Assembly (NCBI GenBank): GCA_937967805.1
Contig: CALBTC010000251.1
Location: 1-15,608, forward strand
Direction of reading: 5' to 3'
Source: an uncultured Anaerolineaceae bacterium
GTDB lineage: Bacteria > Chloroflexota > Anaerolineae > Promineifilales > Promineifilaceae
DNA: 15,608 bases
Under the pieces are notes generated by a model that worked only from the letters and a program-made list of their open reading frames with translations, was not told the origin of the DNA and did no database searches. The position numbers and the translations under genes are program-made. Below, piece by piece: positions 1-6,084 of the stretch (positions are counted from its first letter, which is position 1; each line of letters begins with the position of its first letter).

Positions 1-261
1 GAAACGGCCGTTCCGACCAACACGCCAACATCAACAGCCACCGAAACGGCCGTTCCAACCAACACGCCAACATCAACAGCCACCGAAACGGCCGTTCCAA
101 CCAACACGCCAACGCTGACAGCCACTGAAACGGCCATCCCAACTGACACGCCAACGCCAACAGCGACAGCTACCGAAACGGCCGTCCCAACTACCACACC
201 GACGCTAACAGCCACCGCCACCGAAACGGCCGTACCAACCGACACCCCAACTGTCACGCCC
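1..261 (+). repeat. Tandem 42/48-bp coding repeat (Thr/Pro linker)
   Basis: Six head-to-tail units begin at 1, 43, 85, 127, 175 and 223. The first four starts are 42 bp apart and the next two intervals are 48 bp, so units encode 14 or 16 residues of the type [10 protein letters not shown] followed by a Thr/Ala tail. Units 1 and 2 differ by one base, which points to recent duplication. Later units diverge and carry an additional Ala-Thr pair. Five of the six contain the exact octamer ACGGCCGT; the fourth has ACGGCCAT. Confidence 0.95.
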
Positions 262-723
262 GATGGTGGTGGCACCTTCATTTTCAACCCGGCTGCCGAT
301 GCGGTTGTCCTGTCCAACCGTAGTGGCGTTAACTTTGGTACCGCTAACCGCCTCGGCACCGATTCCACGCCTGAATTCATCAGCTATCTGCGATTTGATG
401 TCGCGGAACTCAGTGGCCAAATGGCCAGTGCCACGCTGCGAATTTATCTCAGTTCGGGGAACGCCACATTTGCCGTTGCAGCCGTAGCCGATTCCAGTTG
501 GGAAGAAACCACCATCACATACAGCAATGCACCGCCCGTCGGTGAGATCATCAGCGGTTCAGGGGTTGTCACCAGTGGTAGCTATATTGAGATTGACGTG
601 ACGCCGTACATTACCGGCGACGGCACGGTTAGTTTAGCGATTATTGCAGATGAAAGCGGCCGTAACACCTTCAACAGCCGTGAGAGCGTCAACTCGCCGG
701 AACTGGTCATAGTGACCAATTGA
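1..723 (+). CDS. C-terminal part of a secreted DNRLRE/CBM96-like domain protein (5' end outside window)
   Basis: Frame 1 is open from the left edge to the TGA at 721-723, giving 240 visible residues with no start codon in the window. Residues 1-87 are a Thr/Pro/Ala linker built from six ETAVPT-type units. Residues about 92-240 match the DNRLRE (CBM96-related) pattern: a start of the '[19 protein letters not shown]' type, then 'YLRFDV', 'ATLRIYL', a '[18 protein letters not shown]' block, 'IEIDVTPYI', and a late 'FNSRES' followed by 'PELVIV'. That series is diagnostic of the beta-sandwich domain found at the ends of exported enzymes and surface proteins, where it is thought to bind carbohydrate. 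The protein is therefore very probably extracellular, with a catalytic or adhesive part upstream that cannot be seen. The gene ends just before a strong palindromic terminator. Domain identity is confident; overall function is unknown. Confidence 0.85.
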   Translation, partial: ETAVPTNTPTSTATETAVPTNTPTSTATETAVPTNTPTLTATETAIPTDTPTPTATATETAVPTTTPTLTATATETAVPTDTPTVTPDGGGTFIFNPAADAVVLSNRSGVNFGTANRLGTDSTPEFISYLRFDVAELSGQMASATLRIYLSSGNATFAVAAVADSSWEETTITYSNAPPVGEIISGSGVVTSGSYIEIDVTPYITGDGTVSLAIIADESGRNTFNSRESVNSPELVIVTN

Positions 724-750
724 CCCCAATTTTTAGCTAACGCTGTATAA

Positions 751-790
751 AAAAAGAGGCAATCAGCCAGCTGGCTGATTGCCTCTTTTT
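751..790. terminator. Bidirectional Rho-independent terminator, perfect 40-bp palindrome
   Basis: Bases 751-770 are the exact reverse complement of 771-790. The outer ends are A5 on the left and T5 on the right, so either strand reads as a GC-containing stem followed by a U-tract. It sits between the converging 3' ends of the DNRLRE gene (stop at 723) and the aldo/keto reductase gene (stop at 796), exactly where one shared terminator would be expected. Confidence 0.93.
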
Positions 791-795
791 GTCAC

Positions 796-1653
796 TTAAA
801 CAAATAGAGGTTCCATCTCAATGCTGCTCATTTTGGCGGTAAGGCTGACTTGAGGAACGGTCGTATCCACCCGCGCCGCCGCATCCAAAACCATCGGCAG
901 CAGCGTCGTGTCCCCCACTGTGTTGATAAAAACACCGGGGCGACAAAGTATCCACTGCACCGCCAGGTCGATTTCTTCTTGAGTAGTGAAAGGCTCGTAC
1001 CAGGTGTTGTGCGTTTTGAGCTTGTCGCCCCACGGCCCTTTGGACAACGCCTTGATCGTTTGCACGGCCACGTTTTTCTGCTGGCAAACGGCCATCAACT
1101 GCTCAAACTCAGCGGCGTACTGCGGATTTTGCATCATTGTCGGATTATAAGGCAGCAGCACTGAGTCGAAGTCGAAGCGCTCCAGGCTCTTCAGGTGCAT
1201 TTGGGCCACGGTGACGCCGTGTCCGGTCACGCCTAAAAAGCGCGTCAGCCCCGGTTCCCGCGCCTCGATGAATGCTTCCAGCGCCCCGCCGGGCCCCATC
1301 GCCGTTTCCCACTCGTCCGGCTCAACGAGGATGTGCATTTGCCACAAATCGACGTGGTCGGTTTGCAGCCGTTCCAGCGAGCGGTGCAGCTCTTCCTTGG
1401 CTGCGGCGTAGGTGCGTTTTTCTGTTTTGGTCGCCAGGAAAAACGCATCGCGATGGGGCTTCAACCAGGGACCCAGCCGCAATTCGGCGTCGCCGTAGGA
1501 AGCGGCCGTATCAATGTGATTCACGCCATATTCCAGCAGTAAATCGAGGGTTTTGTTTGCTTCTTCTTGAGGTGTGGCCCAAAAAGCGGCCGCACCAAAC
1601 AACGTGCGCGTACTGTTGTGTTCGGTTCTACCAAAAGGAATTTTTTCAATCAT
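796..1653 (-). CDS. Aldo/keto reductase family protein
   Basis: A 285-residue protein with the AKR (beta/alpha)8-barrel signature. These enzymes reduce aldehydes or ketones with NAD(P)H in the cytoplasm; the substrate cannot be told from sequence. The catalytic tetrad is visible: Asp48 and Tyr53 in '[12 protein letters not shown]', Lys76 in 'LATKTEKR', and His107 in '[11 protein letters not shown]'. The 'GVTGHG' strand and the late '[16 protein letters not shown]' segment fit the class. An upstream in-frame TTG at 1665 would add four residues, but the ATG at 1653 is preferred because GGAG (plus-strand 1660-1663) lies six bases before it. The gene lies downstream of the mutase gene on the same strand, 83 bp away across a palindromic repeat, so cotranscription is possible but unproven. 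It does not look damaged. Confidence 0.93.
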   Translation of the reverse strand: MIEKIPFGRTEHNSTRTLFGAAAFWATPQEEANKTLDLLLEYGVNHIDTAASYGDAELRLGPWLKPHRDAFFLATKTEKRTYAAAKEELHRSLERLQTDHVDLWQMHILVEPDEWETAMGPGGALEAFIEAREPGLTRFLGVTGHGVTVAQMHLKSLERFDFDSVLLPYNPTMMQNPQYAAEFEQLMAVCQQKNVAVQTIKALSKGPWGDKLKTHNTWYEPFTTQEEIDLAVQWILCRPGVFINTVGDTTLLPMVLDAAARVDTTVPQVSLTAKMSSIEMEPLFV

Positions 1654-1672
1654 GATATTCTCCAATTTTTAT

Positions 1673-1746
1673 GGGACGCAGATTTACCTGATTTGCCTGA
1701 TCTTTCTGATCTTTATCATCAGGAAAATCAGGGTAATCAGCGTCCT
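1673..1746. repeat. Imperfect palindromic repeat element of CTGAT/ATCAG units
   Basis: Arms 1673-1701 and 1718-1746 are reverse complements at about 24 of 29 positions around a 16-bp centre. Within each arm a CTGAT (left) or ATCAG (right) motif recurs about every 9 bp, and the outer ends read GGACGCAG and CAGCGTCC. The element fills most of the gap between two minus-strand genes and its right end covers the last codons and stop of the mutase gene. It resembles REP/MITE-like intergenic palindromes. With no T-run after either arm it is not a typical terminator. Confidence 0.75.
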
Positions 1747-3620
1747 ATTATTTTTTGCAGCCACTGGTTGAGCGCCAGGCAGTCGGCGCCGAGGTGGATG
1801 AAGGCGTCGATGCCGGCGGCTTTGTGGGTTTCGACCTGGTTTTTGGGGTAGCCTGCCAGGAGGACGATGGCGTCGGGCTGGCGGGACTTGATGCCCTGCA
1901 CCAGCGGCGGCACGATTTCCGGGTAAGTATCGTCTGAAGAGCAAATGACAACCGCTTTGGCTCCAGATTCAATCGCTGCCGCTGCGGCCGCTTCCGGCGA
2001 CTCAAACCCGTCCGAATCGACCAACTCAAAGCCGCCCACCTCAAAAAAGCTGCGGGCAAAATCGGCGCGGGCTATGTGCTGGCGCAGCGGTCCCATGTTG
2101 GCCAGGAAGATTTGCGGGCGACGGCCGTTTTCCTTGTCAAACTGTTCCGCCCAATCCCGCAGCGCCTCAAACGGCTCCGCCAGCCGGATCGGTTTAATCG
2201 GCGTGACCTGAAGACCGTCGCTTGACGACCGCTTACCGGCAACCGGATACCGATCACCGATCACCGACAACCGTTCCCCCAAATTGGCATACTGGTTCAC
2301 CCCCACCAGCACATCCTGCTTTTTGGCCAGTTTGGCGGTGCGGGCTGCGGCCGTTTCCGCTACCCACTTTTGCGGCAGCCCGGCTTGCAGCGCCGCCACC
2401 ATGCCGCCGTTGGCCTCAATCTCCTGGAACAACGTCCACGCCGCCTGCCCCAATTGGTCGCTCAGCCATTCGGCGTAATAAGCGCCGCCAACCGGGTCAA
2501 CGAGCTGGGTGAGGTTGGCCTCCTCCTGCAAAATAAGCTGCTGGTTGCGGGCGATGCGCCGGGCAAAGGCATCTGGCTCGGCGGTAAAAGGGTGGCTGAA
2601 CGGCCGGGTGAGCAGACTATCTACGCCACCCACAGCGGCGGCAAACGTTTCTGTGGTGGTGCGCAGCATATTTACATAAGGATCGAGACGGCTTTTGTTG
2701 GCGATGCCTGTCTCGGCATGTATCTTCATTTTTTGCGCTACGGCGTCACCGCCAAAGGCGGCAATTACCTGCGCCCACAGCTGCCTAACGGCGCGCAGCT
2801 TGCCGATTTCCATGAAAAAATCGCCGCCGATGGCAAAAACAAAGCGAAGCTGGGCGGCGATGTCGGCCAGCGCCAGGCCATGCGCTTGCAGCGTGCGCAT
2901 GTGATGGACTCCTATGGCTAAGGCGAAAGCCAGTTCCTGCACGGCGTTGGCGCCACCATCATGATAGACGGCCGTATCCACCGCCAACGTGGTAAATTCC
3001 GGCGCATTTTGTACCGCCCAGCCCATTTGGTCGGTTGCTTTCTGATACTCATCTTCCAGTGAGGCGCTGCTCTGCTGCACCAACGCGGCCAATGGATCGT
3101 ATAGCAGGCCGCCCTGGAGGTCAGTGAGCGGCTGGCCGGTTTGGTCGAGCAGCTGTTTGAGCAGGGGCAAGATTGTAGACCTGCCGGCCAGAAAAATAGG
3201 AGCAGCGGCAACCTGCACGCCGTCCAGCGCCGCCGCCAGATCGTCCACGGTGTCGATGGGGGGGCGGCCCGGCTGGAGGTAAACGGCCGTTTGGCCGCGC
3301 TTTAAATCTTCCAGCAGCGCGCGGTTAAACTGCTGTGGCGTCTCCGCCGGAATGGGCTGGGCAATGAGCCATGGTCGGGAGACGTACCCCTGGGCGTTTG
3401 GGCCGCGCCGGTAGGGGGGCTGTCCCGGCCGGCCGGGATCGTTTGGGCTGTCGGCGGCGGTGTAGAACGGCCGTATCTCAATCCCTTCCGCGGTATGGCT
3501 GGACAGGGTGGCAAACGGCCGTCCTTTTAAAGATTGCACGGTTGCCTCCACCCATTCTTCATAGCTGGGCGGCGTGAATTCAGCGAATAGTGGGTCAGAT
3601 GGCTCAGACTGCTCAGACAT
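1737..3620 (-). CDS. mutA: Methylmalonyl-CoA mutase small (beta) subunit
   Basis: A 627-residue protein, the usual length of the noncatalytic small subunit of adenosylcobalamin-dependent methylmalonyl-CoA mutase, which interconverts succinyl-CoA and methylmalonyl-CoA as an alpha-beta dimer with the catalytic chain. Residues about 20-440 form the TIM-barrel part ('VYHDGGANAVQELAFALA', 'KSRLDPYVNMLRTT'). Residues 500-627 form the flavodoxin-like B12-binding-type domain ('IFLANMGPLRQHIARADF'). The DxHxxG cobalamin-ligand motif of large subunits is absent, and the substrate-loop motifs of catalytic chains are also missing, so this is the small subunit and not a complete mutase. The ATG is set by a strong AGGGAGGA Shine-Dalgarno seven bases upstream. 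Unusually, no large subunit follows; an aldo/keto reductase does. Residues about 450-465 come from a heptanucleotide array in the interdomain linker. Confidence 0.92.
   Translation of the reverse strand: MSEQSEPSDPLFAEFTPPSYEEWVEATVQSLKGRPFATLSSHTAEGIEIRPFYTAADSPNDPGRPGQPPYRRGPNAQGYVSRPWLIAQPIPAETPQQFNRALLEDLKRGQTAVYLQPGRPPIDTVDDLAAALDGVQVAAAPIFLAGRSTILPLLKQLLDQTGQPLTDLQGGLLYDPLAALVQQSSASLEDEYQKATDQMGWAVQNAPEFTTLAVDTAVYHDGGANAVQELAFALAIGVHHMRTLQAHGLALADIAAQLRFVFAIGGDFFMEIGKLRAVRQLWAQVIAAFGGDAVAQKMKIHAETGIANKSRLDPYVNMLRTTTETFAAAVGGVDSLLTRPFSHPFTAEPDAFARRIARNQQLILQEEANLTQLVDPVGGAYYAEWLSDQLGQAAWTLFQEIEANGGMVAALQAGLPQKWVAETAAARTAKLAKKQDVLVGVNQYANLGERLSVIGDRYPVAGKRSSSDGLQVTPIKPIRLAEPFEALRDWAEQFDKENGRRPQIFLANMGPLRQHIARADFARSFFEVGGFELVDSDGFESPEAAAAAAIESGAKAVVICSSDDTYPEIVPPLVQGIKSRQPDAIVLLAGYPKNQVETHKAAGIDAFIHLGADCLALNQWLQKIIGR
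2228..2273. repeat. Seven-unit heptanucleotide array (ACCGNNN) inside the mutase gene
   Basis: ACCG occurs at 2228, 2235, 2242, 2249, 2256, 2263 and 2270, exactly 7 bp apart. On the coding (minus) strand the unit is CGGTNNN. The period is not a multiple of three, so the protein segment (about residues 450-465, starting near 'SVIGDRYPVAGKR') is not repetitive, yet the reading frame stays open. It falls in the linker between the barrel and the B12-type domain. Confidence 0.85.
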
Positions 3621-3801
3621 CTTTTATCCTCCCTAAATCTTTTTGTCGCCAATTATTTCCAGGAATCCTACCTCTCACCGTGCCAGATGTCTACTAACCT
3701 TTGTCACTTTCTGGGAATGTCAGGGTCAGGTATATACGATTGAGCGGAACGGCCGTATCCGGCCGCATACCTTAATACTTTTGTAAAACTATGACAATAC
3801 C

Positions 3802-3831
3802 TTGACAAAAATTTAACAATGCGGCTAAAAT
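3802..3831 (+). promoter_or_regulatory. Sigma-70-type promoter for the antiporter leader
   Basis: TTGACA at 3802-3807 is followed after 18 bp by TAAAAT at 3826-3831 (one mismatch to TATAAT), in an A/T-rich setting. Transcription would start near 3838, giving a leader of about 225 nt before the antiporter ATG at 4064. Such a long leader fits the structured elements found within it. Confidence 0.7.
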
Positions 3832-3854
3832 AGGTCTTTGGATGGGTTTTTACG

Positions 3855-4046
3855 ATTATTCGATCTGGTACAGGTGAATCGCCAATAATCCAGGGTAGAC
3901 AGCACTTATGGTTATCTTTCGCAAAAACAGCTTCATTTCAAAGTGGGCCGACAAGGGTCTCTACAAGGCACTTGATCGGCCCTTTTTCTTTGTCAGCAGG
4001 ACAACTTCCGGCAGTACCATCAAGTTGCTTCACCGAATCTGCCGGA
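3855..4046 (+). promoter_or_regulatory. Structured 5' leader with attenuator, possible cis-regulatory RNA
   Basis: Between the promoter and the antiporter gene three foldable parts can be seen. First, ATTATT-CGAT near 3855-3864 can pair with ATCG-CC-AATAAT near 3877-3888, enclosing CTG-GTA-CAG. Second comes the terminator-like hairpin at 3945-3982. Third is an 8-bp stem, TCCGGCAG (4007-4014) with CTGCCGGA (4039-4046), directly before the Shine-Dalgarno. The order of promoter, folded domain, intrinsic terminator and ion-transport gene is typical of transcription-attenuating riboswitches. Short stretches such as 'GGTGAATC' and 'AGGGTAG' recall the c-di-AMP (ydaO) aptamer, whose targets often include K+ transporters, but I cannot align the whole consensus, so the ligand is not assigned. 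Confidence 0.45.
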
Positions 4047-4060
4047 GTAAAGGAGTTTAA
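3908..4060 (+). CDS. Possible 50-residue leader ORF ahead of the antiporter
   Basis: ATG at 3908 opens a 50-codon frame ending with TAA at 4058-4060, three bases before the antiporter ATG. The product would be basic (many Lys and Arg) with a short 'RPFFFV' hydrophobic stretch and no recognisable domain. A weak AGGG lies 12 bases upstream. The coding frame runs straight through the terminator-like hairpin, so translation would interfere with folding, and its end could couple translation to the antiporter. It may equally be a chance open frame inside a noncoding leader. Confidence 0.25.
   Translation: MVIFRKNSFISKWADKGLYKALDRPFFFVSRTTSGSTIKLLHRICRSKGV
3945..3993 (+). terminator. Intrinsic terminator/attenuator in the antiporter leader
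   Basis: GGGCCGACAAG (3945-3955) pairs with CTTGATCGGCCC (3971-3982) with a single bulged A, closing a 15-nt loop, followed at once by TTTTTCTTT. It lies after the promoter and about 70 bp before the antiporter start, with no confirmed gene upstream to terminate, so a premature-termination control of the antiporter is the natural reading. Confidence 0.7.
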
Positions 4061-4063
4061 TAA

Positions 4064-5980
4064 ATGGAACTTGTAATTCTTACCATCAGCTTTTTCTTCG
4101 TAGCGTTGGCTGCCAAGAAAATTGGCCAATGGTTTTCCCAAATAGGCTTGCCCTACATCACCGGCTATCTGCTTGCCGGCATGGTAGCCGGCCCGTTCAT
4201 TCTGAATCTTATCCCCGAAGGGGCCTCCACAGATTTGCGCTTCATCGACGAAATTTCCCTGGCGGTGATCGCCTTTGTGGCCGGTAGCGAGCTTTATCTC
4301 AAGGAAATTCGCAGCCGGCTCAAGAGCATTAGCTGGGTAACCGGCAGCGTGATGCTGGTGACGCTCGTGTTATCCGGTGTCGCCCTCTATCTGCTAACCG
4401 ATATCATCTCATTTACGCAGGGCATGGAAACAACCAGCCGCATCGCGGTGGCCATTCTGGGTGGCACCATTCTTCTTGCGCTTTCGCCGGCGTCCACCAT
4501 TGCCGTTATCAAAGAGGTGCGGGCCAAGGGATCCTTCACCGCAACCGTGCTCGGCGTGACGGTGACCATGGATGTGGTCATTATCCTGCTGTTTGCCGTG
4601 AGCGTGGCAATCGCCAGCGCCTTGCTAACCGGTTTGGGATTCAACGCCAGTTTTGCTCTGGTGCTGTTCATTGATTTAGCGGCGGCAATTTTAGCTGGCT
4701 GGCTTGTAGGAAAGATGTTGCGGGCTGTTTTGGGCACATCCCTAAAGAGCTACTTTAAAATAGCCTTGCTCCTTTTGATTGGCTATGCTGTATTTGCTAG
4801 CGCTTTCTGGCTGGTGGAATATTCTTATGACAATCTGCCCTTTGAAATTCACATCGAACCACTGTTGGTAGCCATGATTGCCGGTTTTTATGTTACCAAC
4901 TATACCAATTTTCGTGATGAGTTTGCCAGCCTGCTGCATGACGTGGGGCCGGCTGTTTACGTGGCGTTTTTTACGCTCACCGGCGTGGCGCTGAAGCTGG
5001 ATATCTTGCTGGCCACGCTGCCGGTCGCCCTGGCCTTATTTGTCGTGCGGGGCGGCGGCATTGCTTTGGGTTCCTTTGTGGGCGGCCGGGCGGCGGGTGA
5101 ACCGGCCGCCTTTAACCGGTACGCCTGGATGGGGCTGATTACGCAGGCGGGCATTGCCCTGGGGCTGGCCCGCGAAGTGGCGGTGGAGTTCCCGGCTTTG
5201 GGAGATGCCTTCGCCACGTTGGTTATTTCTGTGGTGGTGCTAAATGAGATTTTTGGCCCGATGTTCCTCAAGTCGGCGCTGCGCCGGGCCGGGGAGACCA
5301 ACTTGCCGGTGACGGCCACGGCCGATGAGGTGCGTGACGTGCTGATTCTGGGCATCGAGGCGCAGTCGATTGAGCTGGCGCGCCAATTGCAGGCGGCCAA
5401 CTGGCAGGTTGTTTTGGCCGACACCAACCGGGATCACGTAGAGCGTTTGTCCCATGAGGATCTCTCTGAGCATTACCTTCCGGTGATTAATGAAGAAACG
5501 TTGGCTGAATTGATCGACAGCTCGATCGATGCCGTCGTGGCCATGCTGCCGGATGATGAAGAGAATCTGAACGTGGTAGAGCTGGCCCAGATGAAGTTTG
5601 GCGTGAAACGGCCGATTGTGCGGCCGAATGCGCTGAACATGGTAGAGAAGTTTACCGAAATGGGGGCGTTGGTGCTCGATCCGGCCTCGGCGATGGTGTC
5701 CCTGCTCAATCAGTCGGTGCGCTCGCCGCAAACGGCCGCTGTGCTGCTGCACCAGGATTCGGGCCGGGAGATGGTTCAGGTAACCGTGAGCAACCGTGAC
5801 GTAGACGGCCTGCTGGTGCGTGATCTGCGCCTGCCCAACGATGTGCTCTTTGTTGACCTGACGCGCAACGGCAGCTCGATTGTGCCCCACGGCTACACGC
5901 GGGTCCGCTTGCAGGACGAGGTGACCCTTATCGGCAAGGCGAGCAGCCTGGAGGAGGCTACGCTAAAATTGGGCTATTAA
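4064..5980 (+). CDS. Kef/CPA2-type cation:proton antiporter with TrkA-N and TrkA-C domains
   Basis: A 638-residue inner-membrane transporter. Residues about 5-390 form a Na+/H+-exchanger-type membrane domain of roughly 12 hydrophobic helices, including 'IGLPYITGYLLAGMVAGPF' and the unwound-helix region 'ALSPASTIAVIKEVRAKG', followed by 'TVTMDVVII' with one membrane aspartate where many family members have two acidic or an Asn-Asp pair. Residues about 424-540 are a TrkA-N/RCK Rossmann domain, and about 555-638 a TrkA-C domain ('VDGLLVRDLRLPNDVLFVDLTR'). These domains gate K+ or Na+ exchange in response to nucleotides. The usual GxGxxG is degraded to 'GIEAQS' after Gly430, so nucleotide binding may differ. 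The start is fixed by AAAGGAG at 4049-4055. Ion specificity is not determined; K+/H+ exchange is the likeliest from architecture. Confidence 0.9.
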   Translation: MELVILTISFFFVALAAKKIGQWFSQIGLPYITGYLLAGMVAGPFILNLIPEGASTDLRFIDEISLAVIAFVAGSELYLKEIRSRLKSISWVTGSVMLVTLVLSGVALYLLTDIISFTQGMETTSRIAVAILGGTILLALSPASTIAVIKEVRAKGSFTATVLGVTVTMDVVIILLFAVSVAIASALLTGLGFNASFALVLFIDLAAAILAGWLVGKMLRAVLGTSLKSYFKIALLLLIGYAVFASAFWLVEYSYDNLPFEIHIEPLLVAMIAGFYVTNYTNFRDEFASLLHDVGPAVYVAFFTLTGVALKLDILLATLPVALALFVVRGGGIALGSFVGGRAAGEPAAFNRYAWMGLITQAGIALGLAREVAVEFPALGDAFATLVISVVVLNEIFGPMFLKSALRRAGETNLPVTATADEVRDVLILGIEAQSIELARQLQAANWQVVLADTNRDHVERLSHEDLSEHYLPVINEETLAELIDSSIDAVVAMLPDDEENLNVVELAQMKFGVKRPIVRPNALNMVEKFTEMGALVLDPASAMVSLLNQSVRSPQTAAVLLHQDSGREMVQVTVSNRDVDGLLVRDLRLPNDVLFVDLTRNGSSIVPHGYTRVRLQDEVTLIGKASSLEEATLKLGY

Positions 5981-6031
5981 GCAGCCGTTTGGAATCAACA
6001 TAGTGATTTCGGAGCCGAACGGCTACTTTAA

Positions 6032-6084
6032 GCCCATTCGCCAATTCCGCAGCGCATTTATGCGCCCTTATTCTGCGAATGGGC
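6032..6084. repeat. Inverted repeat with nested hairpin at the 3' end of the glycosyltransferase gene
   Basis: GCCCATTCGC (6032-6041) is the exact reverse complement of 6075-6084. Inside it GCGCAT (6052-6057) pairs with ATGCGC (6060-6065) around a 2-base loop. The stop codon of the glycosyltransferase (6058-6060) lies in the inner hairpin. There is no T-run on the exit side, so a termination role for either converging gene is possible but not shown. Confidence 0.6.

Larger units (their letters stand above)
3621..4063. other. Divergent intergenic region between the mutase and antiporter genes
   Basis: 443 bp between two divergently transcribed genes. The half nearer the mutase holds its Shine-Dalgarno (complement at 3627-3634) and one ACGGCCGT octamer at 3749-3756 next to a second CGGCCG core; I found no convincing -35/-10 pair for the mutase. 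The half nearer the antiporter holds a strong plus-strand promoter, a structured leader, a terminator-like hairpin, a 50-codon ORF and a second hairpin, listed separately. Confidence 0.8.

Noticed and set aside
1..261. Regularly spaced repeats that could suggest a CRISPR array
   Set aside because: Repeats are head-to-tail with no unique spacers, and the unit length is a multiple of three encoding an ETAVPT linker in an open frame.
1654..1665. TTG start at 1665 for the aldo/keto reductase
   Set aside because: GGAG overlaps that codon region and is ideally spaced for the ATG at 1653 instead.
2370..2921. Plus-strand open frame (183 codons) within the mutase gene
   Set aside because: The minus strand encodes conserved mutase sequence throughout; this is a shadow frame.
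3855..4046. Firm assignment of the antiporter leader as a c-di-AMP (ydaO) riboswitch
   Set aside because: Only short fragments match; the conserved GACAGCTAACC-type 3' block and overall fold could not be placed, so it is kept as an untyped structured leader.
5240..5890. Minus-strand open frame (216 codons) within the antiporter gene
   Set aside because: It lies opposite the conserved TrkA domains; the His/Arg/Gln-rich product has no family pattern.
5983..6023. AGCCGTT...AACGGCT pairing after the antiporter gene as a terminator
   Set aside because: The stem is short with a large loop and no T-run follows.
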